DNA from: Candidatus Caccalectryoclostridium excrementigallinarum
GTDB lineage: Bacteria; Bacillota; Clostridia; Christensenellales; UBA3700
Assembly (NCBI GenBank): GCA_018714485.1
Contig: DVNJ01000011.1
Coordinates: 1-61,309 of the forward strand
Direction: 5' to 3'
Length of the DNA stretch: 61,309 nt
Below the pieces are notes generated by a model, which saw only the letters and a program-made list of their open reading frames with translations, was not told the origin of the DNA and did not search any database. Below are positions 14,354-21,421 of the stretch, one piece after another (position 1 is the first letter of the stretch; each line of letters begins with the position of its first letter). Position numbers and translations under genes: made by a program.

Positions 14354-15583
14354 TTAAAAGCGGGAATGGCTTTTCATAAATTCGAGCAGATTTACATGCT
14401 TGATCCCGCTCCTGTTTTGCAATAAATAATCGGTGGTGAGAACATATTTCGGATAATTGTCCGTGATGGATTCGAGCGGCGCGTATTCCCTATCCTCGGT
14501 CTTTTGACTTTCGCTTATCGTATATGCCACCTGAACATAGGAATAGTCAAGCTTTGTATCCCGCATGATAAAATCGCATTCCAACTTACCTATCCTGCCC
14601 ACACTCACCGCATAATCAAGGCTGCGCGCGTAGATATACACTATATTTTCCAGCGCGGGACCGTAATTGATACGGTTATCTGTATTCGTGGCAAAATAAA
14701 AGGAGATATCCGCAAGATAGTATTTTTTCTCGCCGCTGAGCGCCCGCTTGGACTTCATATCAAAGCGATCGCATCTATATAATATTTTACTTTGCGTGAG
14801 CACCTCTATATATTTTGCCAGCGTCGGGCGCTTTATCTCCATGCCGCTTTTCGAAAACGCTTTCTGTAAGCTCCTCACGCTGATGGTCGCGCCGAAATTA
14901 TTGATAATGAAATTCCTGATGTTATTGAACGTTTCGATATTGCGCACTTTAACACGCTTTTTTATGTCTTTTTCGAATATCTCGTCTATGACGGAGCGGA
15001 CATAAGTGCGCTTATCGGCAAAATCGTCATATTCAAGCGCCTTCGGAAAACCGCCTTCTTGCAGATAATTATTCAATTCCACCTGCAAGTTGGCGTTCAC
15101 TTGCTTTCCCAAAAAAGCCTTCATATCCAAATATTCGTCAAAGCTGAGCGGAAAAAGTTCAAATTCAACATATCTGCCGGTAAGCTTTGTGGCAAGTTCA
15201 CCGCTCAGCAGATAAGAATTGGAACCCGTGATAAAAATCGAATATTCTCCGCTGCCGCGGAACGCATTGACGACTTCTTCAAAATCCTTGACGTTTTGTA
15301 TCTCGTCGATAAACAGGTATTTCGTCCCCTGCTTTGCGCTCAATGAATCGATCGTTTCTTCCAAGCGATCCGCCGTTTTGACTTTTCTGAACGCCTTACT
15401 GTCCAAGTCGAGGAAAATAATATTGTCCGGCATAACTCCGCTTTGCAGCAATTCCTCTCTGACCATTTGCATCAGGCAAGACTTTCCCGAACGTCTGACG
15501 CCCGTGATCACCTTGATGATCTCGGTATCATGATAAAATCCGCGCATCTTTTTGAGATACTTTTCACGAGTGAATAATTTCAT
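14354..15583 (-). CDS. AAA_14/DUF4143 ATPase 1
   Basis: A 409-residue member of the AAA_14/DUF4143 ATPases, whose biological role is not established. Walker A is GVRRSGKS at about residue 28. Walker B is YLFIDEIQN at about residue 93, and the sensor-1-like motif is FITGSNSYLLSGELATKLTGR. A winged-helix-like segment follows (IRNFIINNFGATISVRSLQKAF...KSGMEIKRPTLAKYIEVL). The C-terminus has the shape of a PD-(D/E)xK-like fold (GKLECDFIMRD...YSYVQVAY), with Gln where active nucleases carry Glu and no Lys, so nuclease activity is doubtful. The ribosome-binding site AGGAGGG is strong. It stands alone, convergent with the lysine operon, and an inverted repeat abuts its -35 element. It resembles ATPase 3 (33995-35194) more than ATPase 2. 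Confidence 0.85.
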   Translation of the reverse strand: MKLFTREKYLKKMRGFYHDTEIIKVITGVRRSGKSCLMQMVREELLQSGVMPDNIIFLDLDSKAFRKVKTADRLEETIDSLSAKQGTKYLFIDEIQNVKDFEEVVNAFRGSGEYSIFITGSNSYLLSGELATKLTGRYVEFELFPLSFDEYLDMKAFLGKQVNANLQVELNNYLQEGGFPKALEYDDFADKRTYVRSVIDEIFEKDIKKRVKVRNIETFNNIRNFIINNFGATISVRSLQKAFSKSGMEIKRPTLAKYIEVLTQSKILYRCDRFDMKSKRALSGEKKYYLADISFYFATNTDNRINYGPALENIVYIYARSLDYAVSVGRIGKLECDFIMRDTKLDYSYVQVAYTISESQKTEDREYAPLESITDNYPKYVLTTDYLLQNRSGIKHVNLLEFMKSHSRF

Positions 15584-15610
15584 CTGTCGCCCTCCTTTTC
15601 GGACGATCGT

Positions 15611-15687
15611 ATTATACCACGTCGGAATAAAAAAATCAAGTTAAGGGGACCATTTTTGACAAAATCGCAAAAGTGGTCCCCTTAACT
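15611..15687 (-). promoter_or_regulatory. ATPase 1 promoter with abutting inverted repeat
   Basis: On the minus strand TTGATT (15634-15639) and TATAAT (15611-15616) are 17 bp apart. Touching the -35 is a perfect inverted repeat with 14-bp arms, AGTTAAGGGGACCA (15639-15652) and its complement (15674-15687), 21 bp between the arms and 35 bp start to start. The size and position suit an operator for two dimers or one large complex. ATPases 2 and 3 have different repeats in the same place. Confidence 0.7.
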
Positions 15688-15763
15688 GCCGTTTTTCGCG
15701 GTTTTCTTTGAGAAAGCCTGAGTATGTAAACCGCCCCTATTAACTTCAATTAAATAAGCGGGA

Positions 15764-15792
15764 TTGAAAACAAACGGAGATTATGTTATAAT
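15764..15792 (+). promoter_or_regulatory. Promoter of the EEP lipoprotein gene
   Basis: TTGAAA (15764-15769) and TATAAT (15787-15792) with a 17-bp spacer, 35 bp upstream of the ATG. It is divergent from the ATPase 1 promoter. Confidence 0.7.
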
Positions 15793-15827
15793 GCTTATAT
15801 AGAAATTCCTTTTCGGGAGAGCAAGTT

Positions 15828-16715
15828 ATGCGAAAAAAACCGTTTATTGTCTTAGCCGCGCTTTTGATACTTTTCACCTTTTCGCTTGCCGCCTGCAAAG
15901 ACGTGCCGCAAAACGGCGAATACGACATCACGGCGGGCGTCACGGAAGCGCGCGGCGACATCGAGTTCACCGTGGTGAGTTACAACTTGCATTCGGGCGG
16001 CGCGACGCAGGAGATGATTGACAAGGCGCGCGAGCAGATAGACGCCTCGGGCGCGGACATCGCGGGCTTGCAGGAAGTGGACAGGGACGGAAGCGGACGC
16101 GCGGGCGACAAGATGATCTCCACGCTCACTTCGGGAGCGATGAATAACTATTTCTTCGCGCCCACGATGAGTTATTATTTCGGGGAAGATTACGGCATAA
16201 TGACCACGACGCGGCACGAGATGGCGGGCAGCTTTTCCCTCTTTCTGCCCTTCCCCTATGAGCATCCGACTCTCTCCAACGCGCTGATCGAGCCGCGAGT
16301 GGTGACGCGCACGCTCATCACCATCGACGGCGTTCAGGTCGCGGCATATAACACCCATCTCGACTACACGGGCAAGACCATGCCCGACGGGACCTTGCTC
16401 AGGCGCGCGCAGATGCAGTTCGTCTATGAGCTGATGCTCACCGATCCCTGCCCTTACCAGATCCTCACGGGCGACTTCAACGCTGGCGGCTGGGACGACT
16501 TTTCCGTCTTTATGAGCAGCGACAAATATGCGCTTTCGAGCACGCCCGAAAACCCCATCGCCTCTTTTTTCACCGACGGCGACAAGAATAAGCCCGCCTA
16601 TATCGACAACATCATTTACAGCAAGGACAGCTTGCAGCTCGTTGAAGCTTTCAACACGGAGTCCGATCTTTCCGATCACCTCATGCTGACGGCGAAATTC
16701 AAGACGATAAATTAA
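15828..16715 (+). CDS. Lipoprotein with endonuclease/exonuclease/phosphatase (EEP) domain
   Basis: A 295-residue secreted lipoprotein. Residues 1-22 are a lipoprotein signal peptide (MRKKPFIVLAALLIL...) ending in the lipobox LAAC, with lipidation expected on Cys22. The mature part is an EEP-fold metal-dependent phosphoesterase: SYNLHSGG, the metal-binding Glu in GLQEVDRDG, the substrate His in AYNTHLDYTG, the Asp/Asn pair in ILTGDFNAGG, and the catalytic His in SDHLML. Relatives include sphingomyelinases, inositol-phosphate phosphatases and DNases; an extracellular phosphodiesterase is the safest call. It has its own promoter and a bidirectional terminator, so it is monocistronic. Confidence 0.88.
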   Translation: MRKKPFIVLAALLILFTFSLAACKDVPQNGEYDITAGVTEARGDIEFTVVSYNLHSGGATQEMIDKAREQIDASGADIAGLQEVDRDGSGRAGDKMISTLTSGAMNNYFFAPTMSYYFGEDYGIMTTTRHEMAGSFSLFLPFPYEHPTLSNALIEPRVVTRTLITIDGVQVAAYNTHLDYTGKTMPDGTLLRRAQMQFVYELMLTDPCPYQILTGDFNAGGWDDFSVFMSSDKYALSSTPENPIASFFTDGDKNKPAYIDNIIYSKDSLQLVEAFNTESDLSDHLMLTAKFKTIN

Positions 16716-16735
16716 AAGGGGCTTCGCCAAAAAAA

Positions 16736-16766
16736 CAGACGCGGAAAACCGCGTCTGCTTTTTTTT
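16736..16766. terminator. Bidirectional terminator between the EEP gene and trpB2
   Basis: CAGACGCGG and CCGCGTCTG (16736-16757) pair, with CTTTTTTTT on the plus side and an A-run before the hairpin that reads as T-run on the minus strand. It serves both convergent genes. Confidence 0.85.
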
Positions 16767-16781
16767 GTCGTTAAAGGCTTA

Positions 16782-18146
16782 TCAGATCCGAGGCAGGGAA
16801 TCGAAGCCCTTTTTCAGATCTTCGTCCGTGGGCACATAGTCGGTCATGGTCCCGTCGTTAAACGCCTTGTAAGCCGCCATGTCGAAATAGCCCGTGCCGG
16901 TGAGACCGAAGAGAATGTCCTTTGCCTCGCCGCTCTCTTTGCATTTGAGCGCTTCGTCGATCGCCGCGGCGATGGCGTGCGAGGACTCGGGCGCGGGGAA
17001 AGTTCCCTCCGTGCGCGCGAACAGCTCCGCCGCCTTGAAGACGTCCGTCTGCATCACGCTGCGCGCGGTGATATAACCGTCGTGATAGAGCTTGGAGACT
17101 ATCGGGCTCATGCCGTGATAGCGCAGTCCGCCCGCATGGTTGGGCGAAGGCATAAAGCCGCTGCCCAACGTATACATCTTCGCCAGCGGGGTCATTTTAC
17201 CCGTATCGCAGAAGTCATAGGCATATTTGCCGCGCGTGAGCGAAGGGCAGGACGCGGGCTCGACGCCCACGAAAGTCGTCTTGTTCTTCCCTTCCAGCCT
17301 GTCCGCCATAAAGGGCGCGATCAAGCCGCCGAAGTTGGAACCGCCGCCGCAGCAGCCGATGACGATGTCGGGCGTGACGCCGTACATATCCAGCGCCGTC
17401 TTGCTCTCCAAGCCGATGACGCTCTGATGCAAAAGCACATGATCGAGCACGCTCCCCAGCACATAGCGGCAATTAGGCGTTTTCAGCGCGGTCTCCACCG
17501 CTTCGGAAATGGCGCAGCCGAGGCTGCCGCCCGTGTCGGGCATTTCGGCGAGGATCCTGCGTCCCACTTCCGTCGTGTCGGAAGGAGAGGCGATGACCTC
17601 GGCGCCGTAAGTGCGCATAACTTCCCTGCGGTAAGGCTTTTGCTGCGCGGAGACCTTGACCATATAGACCTTGAGGTCCACGCCGTAAAACGCGCACGCC
17701 ATGGAAAGCGCCGTGCCCCACTGTCCCGCGCCCGTCTCCGTGGTCAGCGAGGTCATGCCCTGTTGCTTGGCATAATAGACCTGCGCGATCGCGGAATTGA
17801 GCTTATGCGAGCCGGAAGTGTTGTTGCCCTCGAACTTGTAATAAATGTGCGCGGGCGTGTCGAGCGCCTTCTCCAAAAAATAGGCGCGGCAAAGGGGCGA
17901 GGGACGATACATATGATAAAACTCGCGTATGCCCTCGGGGATCTCGATGAGTTTGTCCGTCGTGTTCAGCTCCTGCTCGATGACCGCGTCGCAGAAGACC
18001 GGACGAAGGTCGTCTGCGGTGCAGGGCTTAAGCGTAGCCGGATTCAAAAACGGCTCATGCTGCTCTTTCATGAACGCTTTCACGTTCAGCCATGCCTTGG
18101 GCATATCCTTTTCGTTGATGTAGATCTTGTAGGGAATTTTGCTCAT
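16782..18146 (-). CDS. trpB: Tryptophan synthase beta chain, TrpB2 type
   Basis: A PLP enzyme making tryptophan from indole and serine. The 454-residue length and the motifs fit the TrpB2 subgroup rather than standard TrpB. The PLP Lys lies in NTSGSHKLNSAIAQV, the substrate loop is TETGAGQWGTALSMACAFYG, and the phosphate-binding loop is IGCCGGGSNFGG. The C-terminal region includes PAPESSHAIAAAIDEAL. TrpB2 proteins often act without TrpA, as indole salvage enzymes; no other trp gene is nearby, which supports that role here. The start at 18146 was chosen for MSKIPYKIYIN and its AGGAGG. A longer upstream frame only translates repeats. The leader of about 530 nt carries tandem repeats. Confidence 0.93.
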   Translation of the reverse strand: MSKIPYKIYINEKDMPKAWLNVKAFMKEQHEPFLNPATLKPCTADDLRPVFCDAVIEQELNTTDKLIEIPEGIREFYHMYRPSPLCRAYFLEKALDTPAHIYYKFEGNNTSGSHKLNSAIAQVYYAKQQGMTSLTTETGAGQWGTALSMACAFYGVDLKVYMVKVSAQQKPYRREVMRTYGAEVIASPSDTTEVGRRILAEMPDTGGSLGCAISEAVETALKTPNCRYVLGSVLDHVLLHQSVIGLESKTALDMYGVTPDIVIGCCGGGSNFGGLIAPFMADRLEGKNKTTFVGVEPASCPSLTRGKYAYDFCDTGKMTPLAKMYTLGSGFMPSPNHAGGLRYHGMSPIVSKLYHDGYITARSVMQTDVFKAAELFARTEGTFPAPESSHAIAAAIDEALKCKESGEAKDILFGLTGTGYFDMAAYKAFNDGTMTDYVPTDEDLKKGFDSLPRI

Positions 18147-18171
18147 GTTGCTACGACCTCCTTTTTTTTCT

Positions 18172-18590
18172 TTTTGCCCGTCGGGTCGGGAGAGGTGCCC
18201 CTCTCGGCGCGTCCTTCCGCCTGCTTTTCCGCAAATGCGTCTTGATAATACCATACAGGTATTACCTGCGCCGCCTTTTCGCAAAATCAAACGAAATTAC
18301 ATCGCCGATAGGGGCACATCTCCCGCACCCGACGGGCAAATTATTTCGCTCGATCTTTTGAAGCGCGTCCTTCCGCTCGCTTTTCCGCAAATGCGTCTTG
18401 CTTTGCCTTCAGGTATTACCTGCGCCGCCTTTTCGCAAAATCAAACGAAATTACGTTGCCGATAGGGGCACATCTCCCGCACCCGACGGGCAAATCTTTT
18501 CGCTTTCTTTGCTTAGGCGCGTCCTTCCGCCTGCTTTTCCGCAAATGCGTCTTGCGGCAGCTTTCGGGTATTACCTGCGCCGCGGACGTC
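18172..18590. repeat. Tandem repeats of about 155 bp in the trpB2 leader
   Basis: Three units begin with GCGCGTCCTTCCGC at 18207, 18363 and 18517 (steps of 156 and 154 bp); the third is cut short near 18585. Each holds CGCAAATGCGTCTTG, GGTATTACCTGCGCCGC and, in the complete units, GGGGCACATCTCCCGC then ACCCGACGGGCAAAT. Bases 18172-18209 are an inverted, slightly changed copy of the unit's end (compare 18303-18340), so a large hairpin can form around the first unit. The repeats fill most of the trpB2 5' leader. I see no T-box or trp leader peptide in them. Confidence 0.7.
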
Positions 18591-18677
18591 TCCTGTTCCT
18601 TGGGCATAATTTTTCCCGCGGGGCGCCGCCTTCTTCCCTAAAAAGGTTTTACCGTCGCGCGAAAAATTATTTTCATC

Positions 18678-18707
18678 ATTATATTCTCATAGGGCGGCAA
18701 ATGTCAA
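18678..18707 (-). promoter_or_regulatory. trpB2 promoter
   Basis: TTGACA (18702-18707) and TATAAT (18678-18683) on the minus strand with an 18-bp spacer. It lies about 530 bp upstream of trpB2, so the repeat-filled leader would be transcribed. Confidence 0.7.
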
Positions 18708-18800
18708 GCAAATTGCCGTCGAATTTACGCGAACTTTACGCAAATTTCGAGCGGAAAAATCGCCTTGCGTGCGCTTTTGCTTAAAACTTGCAAAATACCC

Positions 18801-18829
18801 TTGACAGCGGAGAAAAGGGGCGGTATAAT
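18801..18829 (+). promoter_or_regulatory. thrS promoter
   Basis: TTGACA (18801-18806) and TATAAT (18824-18829) with a 17-bp spacer: a consensus sigma-A promoter in front of the T-box leader. Confidence 0.85.
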
Positions 18830-18835
18830 ATGCTT

Positions 18836-19069
18836 ACGATAATCCCTGCCGCAGGCGCGGCGGGCGAGGACAAGTCTTTGAAAGATGCGGCAGACAGAGA
18901 GCCTTCCCGCGGCTGAAAGGAAGGTTGCAAGGCGTTTCAAAGGTACCGCCTACGCTTTCGGGATCGCGGCGCGGCGCAAGCGCGAAAAGAAGGCGGATAT
19001 ATCCGTAAAATAAGGTGGAACCACGGCGAAAGTCGTCCTTATGCTCGCATAGGGACGGCTGTTTTTTTT
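18836..19069 (+). ncRNA. T-box leader of thrS
   Basis: The conserved antiterminator motif AAGGTGGAACCACGG is at 19012-19026. Stem I elements lie upstream, including GACAGAGAGCC and GGCTGAAAGGAAGG, and an ACC (threonine) triplet occurs in AAAGGTACCGCC at about 18942, a candidate specifier. The terminator hairpin follows (CGTCC...GGACG, about 19031-19060) with TTTTTTTT to 19069. Uncharged tRNA-Thr binding should favour read-through into thrS. The specifier assignment is by eye. Confidence 0.9.
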
Positions 19070-19347
19070 GTCGTGAGCGAAGGGTTAAAAGACGCGCAGG
19101 AGGGCGTCTCCGCACTCTCTTTCCGCCAAGTGCGACTTGATAATACCATACAGGTATTACCTGCGTCACCCTCGACGCAAATAGGGCACGAATACTCTCC
19201 CCCTGCGCGCCTTTTCCCTCTCCGCTCCCGACATTGGGACACGAGACAGCGGCGGCAAGCAACACCGGAGACGCTCCGCGCTCGTTCCGCCGAGTGTACC
19301 GGAATATAAATATGATTTTAAGCGCCCTAACGGGCGAGGAGGCAAAA
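19070..19347 (+). other. thrS leader downstream of the T-box, with a degenerate repeat copy
   Basis: About 280 bp separate the T-box terminator from the thrS start. They hold no gene. Bases 19137-19168 (TTGATAATACCATACAGGTA then TTACCTGCG) match the tandem-repeat family in the trpB2 leader (compare 18242-18270), so a member of that family appears to have inserted into the transcribed leader. The ribosome-binding site GAGGAGG is at 19336-19342. Confidence 0.6.
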
Positions 19348-21285
19348 ATGAAAATTACATTAAAAGACGGCTCACTTCTCGAAAGTGACGCGCCGCTCAC
19401 GGTCAAAGAGGCGGCGGCGAAGATCTCGGAGGGCTTGGCGCGGGCGGCGCTGGGCGCGAAGGTGGACGGCGTCGTGCGCGAACTCAACTTCCTCATCGAG
19501 GGCGACTGCGCCTTGGAGATCCTCACCTTCAAGGACGAGGACGGCAGGAAGATCTACCGCCACACTTGCGCGCACGTTTTGGCGCAGGCGGTCAAGAGCA
19601 TTTTCCCCACCTGCAAGCTCGCCATCGGTCCCGCGATCGAAAACGGATTTTATTACGACATCGACTTTGTCACGCCCATCACCATGGACGATCTGCCGCG
19701 CATCGAGGCGGAGATGAAGACCATCATCAAAGCCAACTACAAGCTCGAGAGATTCACTCTGCCGCGCGCGGAAGCGCTCAGGCTCATGCGCGGTTTCAAG
19801 GAAGATTACAAGGTCCAGCTGATCAACGAGCTGCCCGAGGACGCGGAGATCTCTTTTTACCGCCAAGGCGACTTCACCGACCTTTGCGCGGGACCTCACC
19901 TGCCCTCGACGGGCATGATCAAGGCGTTCAAGCTCACCTCGCTCACGGGCGCATATTGGCGCGGCAACGAGAAGAACAAGATGCTCTCGCGCATTTACGG
20001 GACCTGCTTTGACAAAAAGAGCGATTTGAGCGACTATTTAGCGGCGCTGGAGGAAGCGAAAAAGCGCGACCATAACAAGCTCGGGCGCGAGCTGGGCATC
20101 TTCATGACGGACGACAACATCGGTCAGGGACTGCCGCTGCTCATGCCCAAGGGCGCGAAGATCATGCAGATAATGACGCGCTTTGTCGAAGACGAAGAGG
20201 AAAAGCGCGGCTATCTCTTGACAAAAACGCCCTATATGGCGAAATCCAATCTTTACAAGATCTCGGGGCATTGGGACCACTATAAAGAAGGCATGTTCGT
20301 CATCGGCGACGAGGAAAAGGACGAGGAAGTTTACGCCCTGCGCCCCATGACCTGCCCGTTCCAATACACCATCTATAACAACGGCTTGAAGTCTTACCGC
20401 GACCTGCCGCTGCGCTACAACGAGACGTCCACCCTATTCCGCAACGAAGCGAGCGGCGAGATGCACGGACTCATTCGCGTGAGGCAGTTCACCCTGAGCG
20501 AAGGTCACCTCATCGTCACGCCCGAGCAGCTCGAAGAGGAATTCAAGAACGTGGTCGACTTGGCGCGCTATATGCTCAAATGCTTCGGGCTGGACAAGGA
20601 CGTTTCTTATCGTTTCTCGCGCTGGGATCCCGCGGACACGCACAAATATATCTACGAGCCCGAGATCTGGGAGAAGGCGGAGGACACCATGCGCCGCATG
20701 CTCGACCACTTGGGCATAAATTACGTCGAAGCCAAGGGCGAAGCGGCGTTCTACGGACCCAAGCTCGACATTCAGATCAAGAACGTTCACGGCAAGGAAG
20801 ACACGCTCATCACCGTTCAGGTCGACATGTTCCTCGCGGAGAACTTCGACATGACCTATATCGACGAAAGCGGCGAAAAGCGCCGTCCTTACATCATTCA
20901 CCGCTCCTCGATCGGCTGCTACGAGCGCACGCTCGCCCTGCTCATCGAGAAATACGCGGGCGCGTTCCCCGTCTGGCTGGCGCCCACGCAAATCAAGGTC
21001 GCAAGCCTCACCGACCGCAACGCGCAAAAGGCGCGCGAGATAGCGGGCGCGCTCAAAGCCGCGGGGTTGAGAGCGGAAGAGGACACGCGCAACGAGACCT
21101 TGGGCTATAAGATCCGCAGCTGGCAGATGGAAAAAGTCCCTTATATGCTGATAATCGGCGACAAGGAGACGGAAGAAAACGTCGTCGCCGTGAGGCGCCG
21201 CGGCGAGGGCGACAAGGGCAAGATGACCTTAAGCGACTTCATCGCCGCCGTCAAAGCGGACGTGGAGAGCAAGCGGCTCGATTGA
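19348..21285 (+). CDS. thrS: Threonine-tRNA ligase
   Basis: ThrRS charges tRNA-Thr and edits Ser-tRNA-Thr. The 645-residue protein has the full set of domains. The TGS domain is at about 1-60 (MKITLKDGSLLESD), and the editing domain follows with HTCAHVLAQAVK and the AGPHLPSTG motif. In the class II catalytic core I see the zinc Cys in RPMTCPFQYTIY, motif 2 in RNEASGEMHGLIRVRQF and motif 3 in HRSSIGCYERTLAL. The anticodon-binding domain is at the C-terminus (PTQIKVASLTDRNAQKAREI). The ATG at 19348 follows GAGGAGG; an upstream frame that starts earlier translates repeat DNA. Controlled by the T-box upstream. Confidence 0.97.
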   Translation: MKITLKDGSLLESDAPLTVKEAAAKISEGLARAALGAKVDGVVRELNFLIEGDCALEILTFKDEDGRKIYRHTCAHVLAQAVKSIFPTCKLAIGPAIENGFYYDIDFVTPITMDDLPRIEAEMKTIIKANYKLERFTLPRAEALRLMRGFKEDYKVQLINELPEDAEISFYRQGDFTDLCAGPHLPSTGMIKAFKLTSLTGAYWRGNEKNKMLSRIYGTCFDKKSDLSDYLAALEEAKKRDHNKLGRELGIFMTDDNIGQGLPLLMPKGAKIMQIMTRFVEDEEEKRGYLLTKTPYMAKSNLYKISGHWDHYKEGMFVIGDEEKDEEVYALRPMTCPFQYTIYNNGLKSYRDLPLRYNETSTLFRNEASGEMHGLIRVRQFTLSEGHLIVTPEQLEEEFKNVVDLARYMLKCFGLDKDVSYRFSRWDPADTHKYIYEPEIWEKAEDTMRRMLDHLGINYVEAKGEAAFYGPKLDIQIKNVHGKEDTLITVQVDMFLAENFDMTYIDESGEKRRPYIIHRSSIGCYERTLALLIEKYAGAFPVWLAPTQIKVASLTDRNAQKAREIAGALKAAGLRAEEDTRNETLGYKIRSWQMEKVPYMLIIGDKETEENVVAVRRRGEGDKGKMTLSDFIAAVKADVESKRLD

Positions 21286-21304
21286 GCAAACCGCAAAAAA
21301 CGGA

Positions 21305-21333
21305 CCCCGAGGCATTGCCTCGGGGCTTTTTTT
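21305..21333. terminator. Terminator after thrS, probably bidirectional
   Basis: CCCCGAGGC and GCCTCGGGG pair (21305-21325), followed by CTTTTTTT on the plus strand. AAAAAA before the hairpin gives a T-run on the minus strand, so it may also end the giant surface-protein transcript. Confidence 0.85.
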
Positions 21334-21391
21334 GCCGCAAGAGCGGCGGTGCCTCTGCTGCCGGTAAACGCAAGAGGCGGTAATTTCTCGT

Positions 21392-21421
21392 GGGGCGGGA
21401 TCCCGCCCCTTTTGCTTTTTT
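21392..21421 (+). terminator. Second plus-strand terminator, backing up thrS
   Basis: GGGGCGGGATCCCGCCCC is a perfect palindrome (21392-21409) followed by TTTTGCTTTTTT. It touches the stop codon of the convergent giant gene. Confidence 0.65.

Noticed and set aside
18147..18290. N-terminal extension of trpB2
   Set aside because: The extension translates the tandem repeat, and AGGAGG with MSKIPYK at 18146 is the proper start.
18398..18784. Small proteins encoded in the trpB2 leader repeats
   Set aside because: Frames differ between repeat units and have no ribosome-binding sites; the repeat conserves structure, not codons.
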